NCBI GenBank assembly: GCA_947259975.1
Contig: CAMYOD010000018.1
Coordinates: forward strand, 39,629 to 103,628
Direction: 5' to 3'
Length of the DNA stretch: 64,000 nucleotides
Source of the DNA: an uncultured Gammaproteobacteria bacterium
GTDB taxonomy: Bacteria > Pseudomonadota > Gammaproteobacteria > HyVt-429
The notes under the pieces were generated by a model. That model was not told the origin of the DNA, ran no database searches, and saw nothing but the letters and a program-made list of their open reading frames with translations. The position numbers and the translations under genes are program-made. Within the stretch, counting starts at the first letter, position 1. Every line of letters starts with the position of its first letter. Positions 8,788 to 19,270 of this stretch are shown piece after piece.

Positions 8788-9114
8788 ATGACGGCGGAAA
8801 CCAATGTCGAAGAGCGGATTCAAGAGACGCTCAAAAGCAATCCCGTAGTTTTATATATGAAAGGGACGCCCCAGTTCCCGCAATGCGGTTTCTCGGGTCG
8901 CGCGGTGCAGATCCTGCAGGCCTGCGATACCGAGTTTGCCTCGGTGGACGTGCTGGCGGACCAGGAGGTTCGTGAGGGCATCAAGCGCCATGCAAACTGG
9001 CCTACCATCCCCCAGCTCTATGTGAACGGCGAGCTGGTCGGGGGCAGCGACATCATGATGGAGCTTTACCAAAAGGGTGAACTCCAGCAGATCCTGGCCG
9101 GTACTAAGGGCTAG
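8788..9114 (+). CDS. grxD: Monothiol glutaredoxin, Grx4 type
   Basis: Monothiol glutaredoxin that carries or transfers [2Fe-2S] clusters. I chose the ATG at 8788 (108 residues, MTAETNVEERIQ) because a GAGAGG Shine-Dalgarno sequence stands just upstream; an earlier in-frame start at 8731 adds 19 non-conserved residues. The active motif is QCGFSGRAV (CGFS), with the cis-Pro loop NWPTIPQLYVNGELVGGSDI. The neighbouring ibaG encodes its likely partner. A hairpin resembling a terminator follows at 9136-9157. Confidence 0.95.
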   Translation: MTAETNVEERIQETLKSNPVVLYMKGTPQFPQCGFSGRAVQILQACDTEFASVDVLADQEVREGIKRHANWPTIPQLYVNGELVGGSDIMMELYQKGELQQILAGTKG

Positions 9115-9135
9115 GGGCGCGCTACAGTATCCTCG

Positions 9136-9160
9136 GAGGCCGCCGTTTGGCGGCCTCGTC
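9136..9160 (+). terminator. Stem-loop terminator after grxD
   Basis: A 9-bp perfect stem GAGGCCGCC/GGCGGCCTC with a GTTT loop begins 22 nt after the grxD stop and is followed by a weak T-containing run (GTCCTTTG). It separates grxD from murA. The absence of a strong T-tract leaves intrinsic termination uncertain. Confidence 0.55.
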
Positions 9161-9233
9161 CTTTGCCCCCGGGCACCCATTCCATATATTCTACGCGGTG
9201 TTAGCGTCGGCCCTCGACCTGGCGGCGCGCTGA

Positions 9234-10547
<1,314 letters not shown>

Positions 10548-10551
10548 AGCG

Positions 10552-11217
10552 GTGACCGATACGCTTACCATCGCCGTATCCAAGGGCCGGATACTGAAGG
10601 AAACCTTGCCGCTGCTCGCGGCGACCGGTATTACACCGGCCGAGGATCCGAACGAAAGCCGTAAACTCATCCTGCCGACCAACCAGTCAAATGTACGCCT
10701 GGTGGTCATTCGCGCAACCGATGTTCCCACCTATGTGCAATTCGGCGCTGCGGACCTGGGTGTCGTCGGCAAGGATGTGCTCATGGAGTTCGAGGGTCGC
10801 GGTCTCTACGAATTGCTCGACCTCAAGATTTCGCGTTGCCGCATGATGGTCGCGGAGCCACGCGCGCTCGCCGAGCAGGACGATCCGGAGGATTGGCGGC
10901 ATCTGCGTATCGCCACGAAATATGTCAACACGACGCGCCGCCACTTTGCCGCCAAAGGCATACAGACCGAGATCATCAAACTGTATGGTTCCATGGAGCT
11001 GGCCCCCCTGGTCGGGCTGGCGGACCGCATCGTGGACCTGGTCGATACCGGCAATACGCTGCGCGCCAACGGCCTGGTGGAAATCGAACAGATCGCCGAT
11101 ATCAGCTCGCGCCTGGTGGCTAACAAAGCGGCAATGCGCATGAAATACGATGCGATACGCGCCATGGTTGAGCAACTGCGCGGCGCGGTCAAAGGGAGTG
11201 CCGAGCGTGCCGCTTGA
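10552..11217 (+). CDS. hisG: ATP phosphoribosyltransferase HisG, short form
   Basis: First enzyme of histidine synthesis (ATP + PRPP to PR-ATP). The GTG at 10552 starts 4 nt after the murA stop and gives 221 residues ([17 protein letters not shown]). Signature segments are [21 protein letters not shown] and [20 protein letters not shown]. It lacks the about 80-residue C-terminal ACT-like allosteric domain of long HisG, so it is the HisGS type, which normally needs the HisRS-like regulatory subunit HisZ; no hisZ is in this window. Overlaps the hisD start by 11 nt. Confidence 0.95.
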   Translation: MTDTLTIAVSKGRILKETLPLLAATGITPAEDPNESRKLILPTNQSNVRLVVIRATDVPTYVQFGAADLGVVGKDVLMEFEGRGLYELLDLKISRCRMMVAEPRALAEQDDPEDWRHLRIATKYVNTTRRHFAAKGIQTEIIKLYGSMELAPLVGLADRIVDLVDTGNTLRANGLVEIEQIADISSRLVANKAAMRMKYDAIRAMVEQLRGAVKGSAERAA

Positions 11218-12514
11218 GATCCAGCAGATGAGTTCGGCGGACGCAGATTTCGGTGCGCGACTGGATGATTTGTTACAACGCAGCGCCGCCCCCGATCCGG
11301 CGGTGGAGACGGTGGTACGCGAAGTGATCGAGCAGATCCGCGCGCGCGGCGATGCCGCGTTGATTGAGTACGCGGCGCGCTTCGACCGGCTGACGGTCGC
11401 GCAGGCGGCGGATCTCGAGTTGCCGCTGGAACGGCTTGCGGCGGCCATCACGGCCTTGTCGGAAGAAGAGCGCGGCGCCCTGGAGCGGTCCGCCGAGCGG
11501 ATCCGCGCCTATCACGAACGGCAGAAACAGGATTCCTGGGAATATACCGAGCCGGACGGCACGCTGCTGGGGCAACAGGTCACGGCGCTGGATCGGGTCG
11601 GTCTGTACGTTCCCGGCGGCAAAGCGGCCTATCCTTCTACCGTTCTGATGACTGCGATCCCGGCCAAAGTTGCTGGCGTGGGCGAATTGATCATGGTGGT
11701 GCCGACACCGAACGGCGAGACCAACGACGCGGTACTGGCCGCCGCCGCCCTGAGCGGCGTCGACCGGGTGTTTACCGTCGGTGGTGCGCAAGCGATCGCC
11801 GCACTCGCCTTTGGCACGGAAACCGTCCCCGCGGTGGACAAGATTGTCGGTCCGGGCAATGTCTATGTGGCCACGGCCAAGCGCATGGTCTTCGGCACCG
11901 TGGGCATCGATATGATCGCCGGGCCTTCCGAGGTGGTGGTGGTCTGCGACGGCAGCGTCGACCCGGATTGGGTTGCCATGGACCTGTTTTCCCAGGCCGA
12001 GCATGACGAACTCGCGCAGTCGATATTGATCAGCACCGACGCGGACTACGCCGCGCAGGTCATGGTCTCGATGGAGCGTTTGTTGCCGGATATGGAGCGC
12101 AAGGAAATTATCCAGGCGTCGCTCAAGGGGCAGGGCGCCATAATCACGGTGGCGGACATCGACGAAGCCGTGACGGTGACCAATCGCATAGCGCCCGAAC
12201 ATCTCGAGTTGTTCGTCGATCAACCACGCGAGATGGCAGCGCGAATTCGTCATGCGGGCGCGATTTTTATCGGGCCCTATACTACTGAGGTGTTGGGCGA
12301 TTATTGTGCCGGACCGAATCACACCCTGCCGACGTCGGGTACGGCGCGTTTCAGTTCGCCGTTGGGCGTCTACGACTTCCAGAAACGCACCAGTCTGATC
12401 ATGTGTTCGCAGCAGGCCGCTGCCGAATTGGGCCGTACCGCCTCGATTCTGGCGCGTGCCGAACGGCTGACCGCGCACGCCCGATCCGCTGAGTTGCGCA
12501 TCGGCAAGACTTAG
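11207..12514 (+). CDS. hisD: Histidinol dehydrogenase HisD
   Basis: Zinc-dependent NAD enzyme oxidising L-histidinol to L-histidine in the last two steps. I favour the GTG at 11207 (435 residues, [19 protein letters not shown]), preceded by AAGGGAG and overlapping hisG by 11 nt; the ATG at 11228 region is an alternative. Family motifs seen are [17 protein letters not shown], the GNVYVATAK loop, and [12 protein letters not shown]; zinc ligands fall in QAEHDE and the C-terminal GPNHTLPT segment. Length matches E. coli HisD (434). Confidence 0.96.
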   Translation: MPLEIQQMSSADADFGARLDDLLQRSAAPDPAVETVVREVIEQIRARGDAALIEYAARFDRLTVAQAADLELPLERLAAAITALSEEERGALERSAERIRAYHERQKQDSWEYTEPDGTLLGQQVTALDRVGLYVPGGKAAYPSTVLMTAIPAKVAGVGELIMVVPTPNGETNDAVLAAAALSGVDRVFTVGGAQAIAALAFGTETVPAVDKIVGPGNVYVATAKRMVFGTVGIDMIAGPSEVVVVCDGSVDPDWVAMDLFSQAEHDELAQSILISTDADYAAQVMVSMERLLPDMERKEIIQASLKGQGAIITVADIDEAVTVTNRIAPEHLELFVDQPREMAARIRHAGAIFIGPYTTEVLGDYCAGPNHTLPTSGTARFSSPLGVYDFQKRTSLIMCSQQAAAELGRTASILARAERLTAHARSAELRIGKT

Positions 12515-12564
12515 CGCACCTGGATGCCCATACCCGTCGGTCGCGATGACCGGCGTAGACTGCG

Positions 12565-13674
12565 ATGACCTCGCCAGACGATTCCAAGACCTCTCTCGCG
12601 CAACGCATCGAACGTTGGATTCGACCGCAGCTGCGTAGCCTGCACGCCTACCATGTGCCGGATGCCGCTGGATTGATCAAGCTCGACGCCATGGAAAATC
12701 CCTATACCTGGCCGGAGCCGGTGGTGCAGGCCTGGCTCGAATGCCTGCGCGAGGTATCGGTCAACCGCTATCCGGATGCCGCGGCACCCCGTCTGCAAGA
12801 CCGCCTGCGAGAGTACATGGATGTGCCGGCGGGGATGGATATCCTGCTGGGTAACGGTTCCGACGAGCTGATTCAGGTGCTGCAGCTTGCCCTCGCCGGT
12901 CCGTCGCACCGGGTACTGGCGCCGGTACCGACGTTTGTGATGTACGAGATCATCGCCAAACTGACCGGTCTCGAGTTCGTCGGGGTGCCGCTGGGAGCCG
13001 ATTTCGAGCTGGATGCGGAAATGATGCTGGAGGCGGTAGCACGCACTCAGCCAGCGCTGATTTTTCTCGCCTATCCGAATAACCCAACCGGCAATTTGTT
13101 TGACGCCGCGACCGTCGACGAGATCATCCGCGTGGCCGACGGGTTGGTGATCGTGGATGAGGCCTATCATGCTTTCGCCGACGCCAGCTATATGTCGCGC
13201 CTGGGTGAGTTCGACAATCTCCTGGTGATGCGTACCGTCTCCAAGCTGGGCCTGGCCGGCCTGCGTTTGGGCATGCTCGCGGGCCCGCCGGCGTGGATTC
13301 GAGAGCTGGATAAGGTGCGTCTGCCCTACAACATCAATACCTTGACCCAGGTGAGCGCGGAGTTCGCCCTGGAACAGCGCGACATGCTTGATGAGCAAGT
13401 GGCAAGTATTCGTCGCGAGCGCACGCGGCTGCTGAGTGCGCTTGGCACACTCGACGGTGTCACTGTGTTTCCGACGCAGGCGAACTTCGTCTTGCTGCGC
13501 TTGCCGGAAGGCCGCGCAGAGACGGTCTTTGTCCGGCTGCGCGACCGTGGCATCCTGGTTAAGTTGCTGCATCAACCGGGCACGGCGCTGTCGAACTGTC
13601 TGCGCATCACCGTCGGCCGGCCGGAAGAGAACGACGCGTTCCTGGCGGCGCTGCGTGCAGCCATCAACCCATGA
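12565..13674 (+). CDS. hisC: Histidinol-phosphate aminotransferase HisC
   Basis: PLP-dependent class I/II aminotransferase producing histidinol phosphate. The 369 residues include the substrate-side DAMENPYTWPEP, GNGSDELIQ, YPNNPTGNLFD, and the PLP-lysine region RTVSKLGLAGLRLGML. An N-terminal 15-residue extension (MTSPDDSKTSLAQRI) precedes the homologous part. It lies 50 nt after hisD, as in Pseudomonas hisGDC. Specificity for histidinol phosphate is inferred from operon position. Confidence 0.94.
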   Translation: MTSPDDSKTSLAQRIERWIRPQLRSLHAYHVPDAAGLIKLDAMENPYTWPEPVVQAWLECLREVSVNRYPDAAAPRLQDRLREYMDVPAGMDILLGNGSDELIQVLQLALAGPSHRVLAPVPTFVMYEIIAKLTGLEFVGVPLGADFELDAEMMLEAVARTQPALIFLAYPNNPTGNLFDAATVDEIIRVADGLVIVDEAYHAFADASYMSRLGEFDNLLVMRTVSKLGLAGLRLGMLAGPPAWIRELDKVRLPYNINTLTQVSAEFALEQRDMLDEQVASIRRERTRLLSALGTLDGVTVFPTQANFVLLRLPEGRAETVFVRLRDRGILVKLLHQPGTALSNCLRITVGRPEENDAFLAALRAAINP

Positions 13675-13751
13675 TTCGGCGGCCGGTGACGACAAAAAAA
13701 TCCTCTGGTCTGGTAAGATGTATGCAATTGAATCTTCAGGTGGTGAAGTAA

Positions 13752-14345
13752 ATGAGTGACCGCGTCGCCAGCGTCAATCGCGATACGCGCGAAACCAAGA
13801 TTGCCGTGACCATCAACCTGGATGGCAGTGGCCGCTGTCGCCTCGATACCGGGGTGAGCTTTCTTGAGCACATGCTGGATCAGATCGCCCGCCACGGGAT
13901 GATCGATCTGGACGTAGAGGCCAAGGGCGATCTGCACATCGACGCGCACCACACGGTTGAGGATATCGGCATCGCCATCGGCCAGGCCCTGGCCAAAGCC
14001 GCCGGGGACAAGCAAGGCATCCGCCGCTATGGTCACGCCTATGTGCCGCTGGATGAGGCGCTCAGCCGGGTCGTGATCGATCTCTCGGGCCGGCCGGGGC
14101 TGGAATACTCGGTCGCGTTTCCGCGTGCCCGGGTCGGCGAGTTCGACGTGGATCTGGTGCACGAGTTTTTCCAGGGCTTTTGTAATCACGCCCTCGCCAC
14201 CATTCACATCGATTCCATCCGTGGCGCCAATGCGCACCACATCGCGGAGACCATCTTCAAGGCCTTTGGCCGCGCCTTGCGGATCGCGGTCGAGCGGGAC
14301 GCCAGGATGGCAGGGCAGGTTCCTTCCACCAAAGGCAGTCTCTGA
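13752..14345 (+). CDS. hisB: Imidazoleglycerol-phosphate dehydratase HisB
   Basis: Manganese-dependent dehydratase forming imidazole-acetol phosphate. The 197 residues form the monofunctional enzyme, without the N-terminal histidinol-phosphatase part of E. coli HisB. Metal-binding motifs are [21 protein letters not shown], and the second-half [11 protein letters not shown] and [20 protein letters not shown] separate histidinol phosphatase is therefore required and is not in this window. The start is preceded by an AGGTGG Shine-Dalgarno sequence. Confidence 0.97.
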   Translation: MSDRVASVNRDTRETKIAVTINLDGSGRCRLDTGVSFLEHMLDQIARHGMIDLDVEAKGDLHIDAHHTVEDIGIAIGQALAKAAGDKQGIRRYGHAYVPLDEALSRVVIDLSGRPGLEYSVAFPRARVGEFDVDLVHEFFQGFCNHALATIHIDSIRGANAHHIAETIFKAFGRALRIAVERDARMAGQVPSTKGSL

Positions 14346-14410
14346 GCAGGTACTTGGACAGGACCCGGATCGCTTGCGATCCAGGCGCCGCCAGCAGCGA
14401 ATAATCTCCG

Positions 14411-15085
14411 ATGAGTAAGGTTGTCATTGTGGATGTGGGTACCGGGAATCTGCACTCGGTACACAAGGCCCTCGAACACGTCGCCCCCGCCGCGACGGTC
14501 ATCGTTACGTCCGATCCGGATACGGTGGCGTCGGCGGATCACGTGGTGTTTCCAGGCCAGGGTGCCATCGGCAGTTGGGTGCAGGCCCTGGATGCGCGAG
14601 GCCTGCGTGCGGCCTTGCGCGAGGCGGTGGCGAACAAGCCGGTGCTCGGCATCTGTCTCGGTCTGCAGGTGCTCTACGACCACAGTGAAGAGGATGGCGG
14701 GACCCCGGGTCTGGGTGTGTTGGCCGGGTCGGTGCGCAGTTTTGCCACTGCCGAGGCGGGCCCGACTGCCGGGTCCATGCACGATCCGCTGACCGGTCAG
14801 TTACTGAAGATCCCCCACATGGGCTGGAATCAGGTGATCCAGATGCGCGCCCACCCCTTGTGGGACGGTATCCCCGCGGATTCCCGTTTCTATTTCGTCC
14901 ACAGCTACTATGCCGCGAGTGATGACCGGGACGAAGTCGCGGGCGAAACCGAATATGGGATACGCTTTACATCCGCCGCCGCACGAGACAATATCTTTGC
15001 TGTGCAGTTCCATCCGGAAAAGAGCCAGCATTCGGGATTAAGGCTACTGAAAAACTTCGTCGCCTGGGATGGATCCAGTCCCTGA
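14411..15085 (+). CDS. hisH: Imidazole glycerol phosphate synthase subunit HisH
   Basis: Glutaminase subunit supplying ammonia to HisF. The 224 residues form a class I glutamine amidotransferase: start VVIVDVGTGNLHSV, nucleophile elbow LGICLGLQVLYD, and the C-terminal His-x-Glu VQFHPEKSQ completing the triad. Length is slightly above E. coli HisH (196) owing to an insertion after the nucleophile (LGVLAGSVRSFATAEAG region). Lies 65 nt after hisB and 113 nt before hisA. Confidence 0.96.
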   Translation: MSKVVIVDVGTGNLHSVHKALEHVAPAATVIVTSDPDTVASADHVVFPGQGAIGSWVQALDARGLRAALREAVANKPVLGICLGLQVLYDHSEEDGGTPGLGVLAGSVRSFATAEAGPTAGSMHDPLTGQLLKIPHMGWNQVIQMRAHPLWDGIPADSRFYFVHSYYAASDDRDEVAGETEYGIRFTSAAARDNIFAVQFHPEKSQHSGLRLLKNFVAWDGSSP

Positions 15086-15198
15086 GCTAAGCTTATGGGA
15101 CGCCGCGTGTGAGCCGAGGTGTTCGCGCGAACTCCCCCAGCCTGACCATGAGTGTATCTTCACAAACCATCCAGTAAATCCCAAAGGACCAGATCGGT

Positions 15199-15939
15199 AT
15201 GTTAGTTATTCCTGCGATCGACATTAAAGGCGGCAAGTGTGTGCGTCTACGCCAGGGACGTATGGACGACGAAACCGTATTTTCCAACGATCCCGTGACG
15301 GCGGCAGATCGCTGGGTCGAGGCCGGTGCCCGACGTCTGCACATCGTGGATCTCGACGGCGCCGCGGCCGGCAAGCCGGTCAACGCGGAGCTGATACGCA
15401 AGATTACGGAGAAGTACCCGGACCTGCCGATCCAGGTCGGTGGCGGCATTCGCGACGAAGAGACCATCGAGGTCTACCTCGAGGCGGGTGTCAGTTACAC
15501 CATACTGGGCACCAAGGCGGTGAACGCACCTCATTTTGTCAGCGACATGTGCACCGAGTTTCCCAGGCATATCATCGTGGGGCTCGACGCCAAGGATGGG
15601 AAGGTCGCCATCGATGGGTGGTCGAAATTGTCCGGACATGATGTCATCGATCTGGCGCAACATTTCGAGAACGATGGTGTCGAAGCGATTGTATATACCG
15701 ATATCTCTCGCGATGGGATGATGGAAGGCATGAATGTGGATGCGACGGTCAAGCTCGCCGAAGCCGTGCGTATACCGGTTATCGCCTCCGGCGGCATCAC
15801 CAGCCTGGACGATATCCGCAACTTGTGCGCGGCGGATGAACCGGGCATCGTGGGTGCGATTACCGGGCGCGCAATCTACGAGGGCACCCTCGACTTTCGC
15901 GAGGCGCAGAAACTCGCCGATGAGATTTCTCCAGCCTAG
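15199..15939 (+). CDS. hisA: ProFAR isomerase HisA
   Basis: TIM-barrel isomerase (EC 5.3.1.16) of histidine synthesis. The 246 residues show the first-strand catalytic Asp in [17 protein letters not shown], the phosphate loops VGGGIRDEE and [13 protein letters not shown], and the second catalytic Asp in [12 protein letters not shown]. Length is typical (245). Located between hisH and hisF, the usual gammaproteobacterial order. Confidence 0.97.
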   Translation: MLVIPAIDIKGGKCVRLRQGRMDDETVFSNDPVTAADRWVEAGARRLHIVDLDGAAAGKPVNAELIRKITEKYPDLPIQVGGGIRDEETIEVYLEAGVSYTILGTKAVNAPHFVSDMCTEFPRHIIVGLDAKDGKVAIDGWSKLSGHDVIDLAQHFENDGVEAIVYTDISRDGMMEGMNVDATVKLAEAVRIPVIASGGITSLDDIRNLCAADEPGIVGAITGRAIYEGTLDFREAQKLADEISPA

Positions 15940-16012
15940 GATCTGATGGCGACGCGCGGTTCGCATGGCGGGCCCGCGACCCGCATCGAATCCCGTCAAC
16001 CGGAATGCCATC

Positions 16013-16783
16013 ATGTCGCTTGCCAAACGCATCATCCCCTGTCTGGATGTCGACAACGGACGCGTCGTCAAGGGCGTGCGTTTCGTCGATATCCGCGATG
16101 CCGGTGATCCGGTCGAGGTCGCACGGCGTTACGACGAACAGGGCGCGGACGAGATCACGTTTCTCGATATCACCGCCAGTTCCGATAATCGGGAGACCAT
16201 GGTGCACGTGGTCGAGCAGGTGGCCGGCGAGGTGTTCATACCGCTGACCGTGGGCGGCGGAATTCGCCAATTGGAGGATGTCCATCGCATGCTGCATGCC
16301 GGCGCCGACAAGGTCGCAATCAATACCGCCGCGGTGGCGAATCCGGAATTCGTCCGCGAGGCGGCGAATCATTTCGGCTCCCAGTGTATTGTGGTGGCGA
16401 TCGACGCCAAACAGGTGGACAATGGGCCGGCGCCGCGCTGGGAGATCTTTACCCACGGCGGCCGTAAGCCCACCGGGCTCGATGCGGTGGCGTGGGCGAA
16501 GCAGATGACGGATTTCGGTGCCGGTGAACTGCTGCTGACCAGTATGGATCGGGACGGCACCCGCGAGGGCTTCGATCTCGCGCTGACGCGCACGATCTGT
16601 GACGGCGTGACGATCCCCGTAATCGCCTCCGGCGGGGTCGGCAATCTGGATCATCTGGTGGATGGGATACGCGACGGGCACGCGGACGCCGTGCTCGCGG
16701 CGAGCATCTTCCATTTCGGGGAATATACGGTGCAAGAGGCCAAACAGCGCATGGCGCAGGCCGGCATCGAGGTCAGACTCTAG
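16013..16783 (+). CDS. hisF: Imidazole glycerol phosphate synthase subunit HisF
   Basis: Cyclase subunit that uses HisH-derived ammonia to form IGP and AICAR. The ATG at 16013 ([21 protein letters not shown]) gives 256 residues; the in-frame upstream start at 15965 adds 16 unconserved residues. Catalytic Asp residues are in CLDVDNG and [11 protein letters not shown]; phosphate loops are [11 protein letters not shown] and [11 protein letters not shown]. Half-barrel homology with HisA is evident. Confidence 0.97.
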   Translation: MSLAKRIIPCLDVDNGRVVKGVRFVDIRDAGDPVEVARRYDEQGADEITFLDITASSDNRETMVHVVEQVAGEVFIPLTVGGGIRQLEDVHRMLHAGADKVAINTAAVANPEFVREAANHFGSQCIVVAIDAKQVDNGPAPRWEIFTHGGRKPTGLDAVAWAKQMTDFGAGELLLTSMDRDGTREGFDLALTRTICDGVTIPVIASGGVGNLDHLVDGIRDGHADAVLAASIFHFGEYTVQEAKQRMAQAGIEVRL

Positions 16784-16842
16784 AATAATTGTGGTTGGTA
16801 AAGGCCGTCGCGTAACGTGCGGTGGGCCGGTGGAAAGGCAAC

Positions 16843-17235
16843 ATGGCTCGAGAGTGGCTCGACAAGGTAAATTGGAACGCGGACGGCCTGGTGCCGGTGA
16901 TCGCCCAGGAGGCCGGTACCGGGATCGTGCTCATGATGGCCTGGATGAACCGCGAGGCCCTGGCGGCCACCGCCGCCGAGGGCCGTGCCGTATATTGGTC
17001 GCGCTCGCGCGCCAAGCTGTGGCGCAAGGGTGAGGAATCCGGGCATGAGCAGCTCATCAAGGATATTCGTCTCGATTGTGACAATGATACGGTCTTATTG
17101 ACCGTTGAACAGAAGGGCGGCATTGCCTGTCACACCGGGCGGCACCATTGTTTCTTCCAGCAGTTGCAGGCAGATGACTGGACCGCCGTGGAGCCGGTGA
17201 TCAAGAGCGAAGAGGAGATCTACGGGAACAAATGA
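16843..17235 (+). CDS. hisI: Phosphoribosyl-AMP cyclohydrolase HisI
   Basis: Zinc enzyme opening the adenine ring of PR-AMP. The ATG at 16843 is preceded by GGAAAGGC and gives 130 residues ([19 protein letters not shown]); an in-frame start at 16822 has no such signal. Conserved segments are [26 protein letters not shown] (in part), the metal-binding [11 protein letters not shown], and [11 protein letters not shown]. It is not fused to HisE, unlike in enterobacteria, and overlaps the hisE start by 4 nt. Confidence 0.96.
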   Translation: MAREWLDKVNWNADGLVPVIAQEAGTGIVLMMAWMNREALAATAAEGRAVYWSRSRAKLWRKGEESGHEQLIKDIRLDCDNDTVLLTVEQKGGIACHTGRHHCFFQQLQADDWTAVEPVIKSEEEIYGNK

Positions 17236-17564
17236 ACGCATCTGCGGGTGAAATTCTTGAGCGGCTGGCCGCAATCCTGGAACAGCGCAAAGGGGCTGAT
17301 CCGGAGTCGTCCTATGTGGCGAAGCTTTACGCCAAGGGCCTCGATGCGATCCTCAAGAAGATCGGTGAAGAGGCGACCGAAACCGTGCTCGCCGCCAAGC
17401 AGGGGGATGCCCAACAGGTCATCCATGAGACCGCTGATTTGTGGTTTCATACTCTGGTGATGTTGGCGCAACAGGGTCTCGGTCCGGAGCAGGTGTTGGC
17501 GGAACTGGACCGGCGTTTTGGCGTTTCCGGGTTGACCGAGAAGGCCGGACGTGAAAAGTCCTGA
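17232..17564 (+). CDS. hisE: Phosphoribosyl-ATP pyrophosphatase HisE
   Basis: All-alpha MazG-like pyrophosphohydrolase converting PR-ATP to PR-AMP. The 110 residues contain the acidic metal-binding helices [17 protein letters not shown] and [19 protein letters not shown]. Typical length is about 105-110. The start overlaps hisI. tatA follows 78 nt later, reproducing the hisIE-tatABC arrangement of Pseudomonas. Confidence 0.96.
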   Translation: MNASAGEILERLAAILEQRKGADPESSYVAKLYAKGLDAILKKIGEEATETVLAAKQGDAQQVIHETADLWFHTLVMLAQQGLGPEQVLAELDRRFGVSGLTEKAGREKS

Positions 17565-17642
17565 TTAATATGGCGTGCAGCCGCCCCGATACGGGAACGC
17601 TGCGCGTCAATGGCAAAGTATTAGACTAATCGGAGTCACGAT

Positions 17643-17888
17643 ATGGGTGGAATAAGCATCTGGCAATTACTCATTGTTCTCGTCATTGTGTTGTTGATCT
17701 TCGGCACGAAGAAGTTACGCAACATGGGTGGCGATGTCGGTAGTGCGATCAAGAACTTCAAGGGCGCAATGAAAGAGGGTGAAAAGCCCGGCGACGAAAC
17801 GGCGGAGGGCGGTGAGCAAACCGACGAGCAGGACGAGGGTCGGGTCATCGAGGGTGAGGTGACCTCCAAGCGCAAGGAAAAGGTCTAG
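17643..17888 (+). CDS. tatA: Sec-independent translocase subunit TatA
   Basis: Pore-forming subunit of the twin-arginine system exporting folded proteins. The 81 residues have the short N-terminal membrane helix ([20 protein letters not shown]), the conserved FGTKKL hinge, an amphipathic helix ([18 protein letters not shown]) and a charged C-terminal tail. Likely substrates within this window are the petA Rieske protein, the copA oxidase and the second Rieske protein, all with twin-Arg starts. Confidence 0.96.
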   Translation: MGGISIWQLLIVLVIVLLIFGTKKLRNMGGDVGSAIKNFKGAMKEGEKPGDETAEGGEQTDEQDEGRVIEGEVTSKRKEKV

Positions 17889-17918
17889 GCTTCGGCGCCC
17901 GCTCGCGGCGGCAGTCCT

Positions 17919-18326
17919 ATGTTCGACATCGGATTCTGGGAAATTGCGGTCATCGTGGTGATCGCGCTCGTGGTTTTGGGCCCGGAGCGCCTGCCCGAGG
18001 TGGCACGCACCGCCGGTCGCTGGATGGGCCGTGCACGTCACTTCATCGACAGCGTGAAGGCGGACCTGAAAGAGGAAATCGAGTCCGAGGATCTTGCCGA
18101 GTTTCGCAAACTGCACAGCGAGCTGGCACAGACGCGGGAAGTACTGCAGGATTCGTCACGCACACTGATGCGCGAGATCGACCAGGGACTGGGGGACGCG
18201 TCTGCCACCGCCCCGGCGGCGGCTGACACGGAGTCCCTGCCCGATGCCGGCGAGTCATCCGGCGAAGACGATGCTGAAACGTCCACCAACGACAGTGTGC
18301 AGGCGGACGCGCACGTCAAACCGTGA
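17919..18326 (+). CDS. tatB: Sec-independent translocase subunit TatB
   Basis: Receptor-complex subunit acting with TatC on twin-arginine signal peptides. The 135 residues start MFDIGFWEIAVIVVIALVVLGPERLPEV, the TatB signature (given here as a continuous family hallmark in part: GFWEIAV, LGPERLP), then an amphipathic helix and an acidic Ser/Ala/Asp-rich tail. It lies 30 nt after tatA and 8 nt before tatC. Confidence 0.95.
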   Translation: MFDIGFWEIAVIVVIALVVLGPERLPEVARTAGRWMGRARHFIDSVKADLKEEIESEDLAEFRKLHSELAQTREVLQDSSRTLMREIDQGLGDASATAPAAADTESLPDAGESSGEDDAETSTNDSVQADAHVKP

Positions 18327-18334
18327 GTTAGCCC

Positions 18335-19168
18335 ATGGCCAAGGCGAAAGCTTCCGGTTCTGCAACCGCACCGTTCGTCAGTCACCTGATCGAGCTGCGC
18401 AATCGACTGCTGTATTCCGTCTATGCCATCGGCGCGGTGTTTGTGGCCCTGGTCTATTTCGCCCAGGACATCTATGTGCTCATCGCCCGCCCATTGATGT
18501 CGGCACTGCCGCCGGGTGCCAGCATGATCGCCACCGAAGTAGCGTCGCCCTTTCTCACACCCATCAAGTTGACACTCTGGGTATCCATCATCCTGGCGAT
18601 CCCGTTCCTGCTCTACCAGGTCTGGGCCTTTATTGCCCCGGGCCTGTATAAACACGAACGCCGTTTGGTCTGGCCACTCATCGTCTCCAGCACGGTGCTG
18701 TTTTATCTGGGCATGGCGTTTGCCTACTTCGTGGTGTTTCCGTTGGCGTTCGGTTTCTTCACCGCCGCCGCGCCGGAAGGCGTGCAGGTCATGACCGACA
18801 TCCGCGCCTATCTGAGTTTTGTGTTTGGATTGTTCTTCGCCTTCGGTATTGCCTTCGAGGTACCAATCGCCATCGTACTCTTGACCAAGGCCGGCGCGGT
18901 GCAGCCGGATTCCCTCGCCAGGAAGCGCCCCTATGTCGTGGTATGGACCTTTGTGTTTGCCATGTTGATCACACCGCCGGACATAATTTCGCAGACGCTG
19001 CTCGCGATACCCATGTTACTGCTCTTCGAGGTCGGGTTATTTTTCGCCCGTCGCCTGCCGTCGGCGGACGCGGTGCCGGATGATGAAGACTACCGTGAAC
19101 TCAGTGAGAAAGAGATGGAAGCGGAACTGGACCAGGCCGCACGGGACATCGGTAACGATGAGTCTTGA
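18335..19168 (+). CDS. tatC: Sec-independent translocase subunit TatC
   Basis: Six-helix membrane receptor of the Tat system. The 277 residues contain the N-terminal [14 protein letters not shown] motif, the first periplasmic loop, [15 protein letters not shown] with its conserved FxxPGLyxxEr pattern, and the C-terminal membrane region [16 protein letters not shown]. An acidic cytoplasmic tail (about 35 residues) follows. Length is usual for the family (about 255-280). Confidence 0.97.
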   Translation: MAKAKASGSATAPFVSHLIELRNRLLYSVYAIGAVFVALVYFAQDIYVLIARPLMSALPPGASMIATEVASPFLTPIKLTLWVSIILAIPFLLYQVWAFIAPGLYKHERRLVWPLIVSSTVLFYLGMAFAYFVVFPLAFGFFTAAAPEGVQVMTDIRAYLSFVFGLFFAFGIAFEVPIAIVLLTKAGAVQPDSLARKRPYVVVWTFVFAMLITPPDIISQTLLAIPMLLLFEVGLFFARRLPSADAVPDDEDYRELSEKEMEAELDQAARDIGNDES

Positions 19169-19176
19169 GCCCGGCA

Positions 19177-19205
19177 CCGCAGACGGAAGAAATTAACGTC
19201 TGCGG
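19177..19205 (+). terminator. Possible stem-loop after tatC
   Basis: A 9-bp perfect stem CCGCAGACG/CGTCTGCGG with an 11-nt A-rich loop lies just after the tatC stop. There is no T-tract, so it may be a transcript-end stabilising hairpin rather than an intrinsic terminator. Confidence 0.4.
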
Positions 19206-19270
19206 GCGTCTTAGTATCTGATGCCCGGCAAGTTTTTTGCTGCCCCACGTAACCCGATGAGGATGAGATA

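Noticed and set aside
11273..13695. Two long minus-strand open frames opposite hisD and hisC
   Set aside because: Both overlap well-identified histidine genes over their whole length and their translations are Arg/His-rich with no family resemblance.
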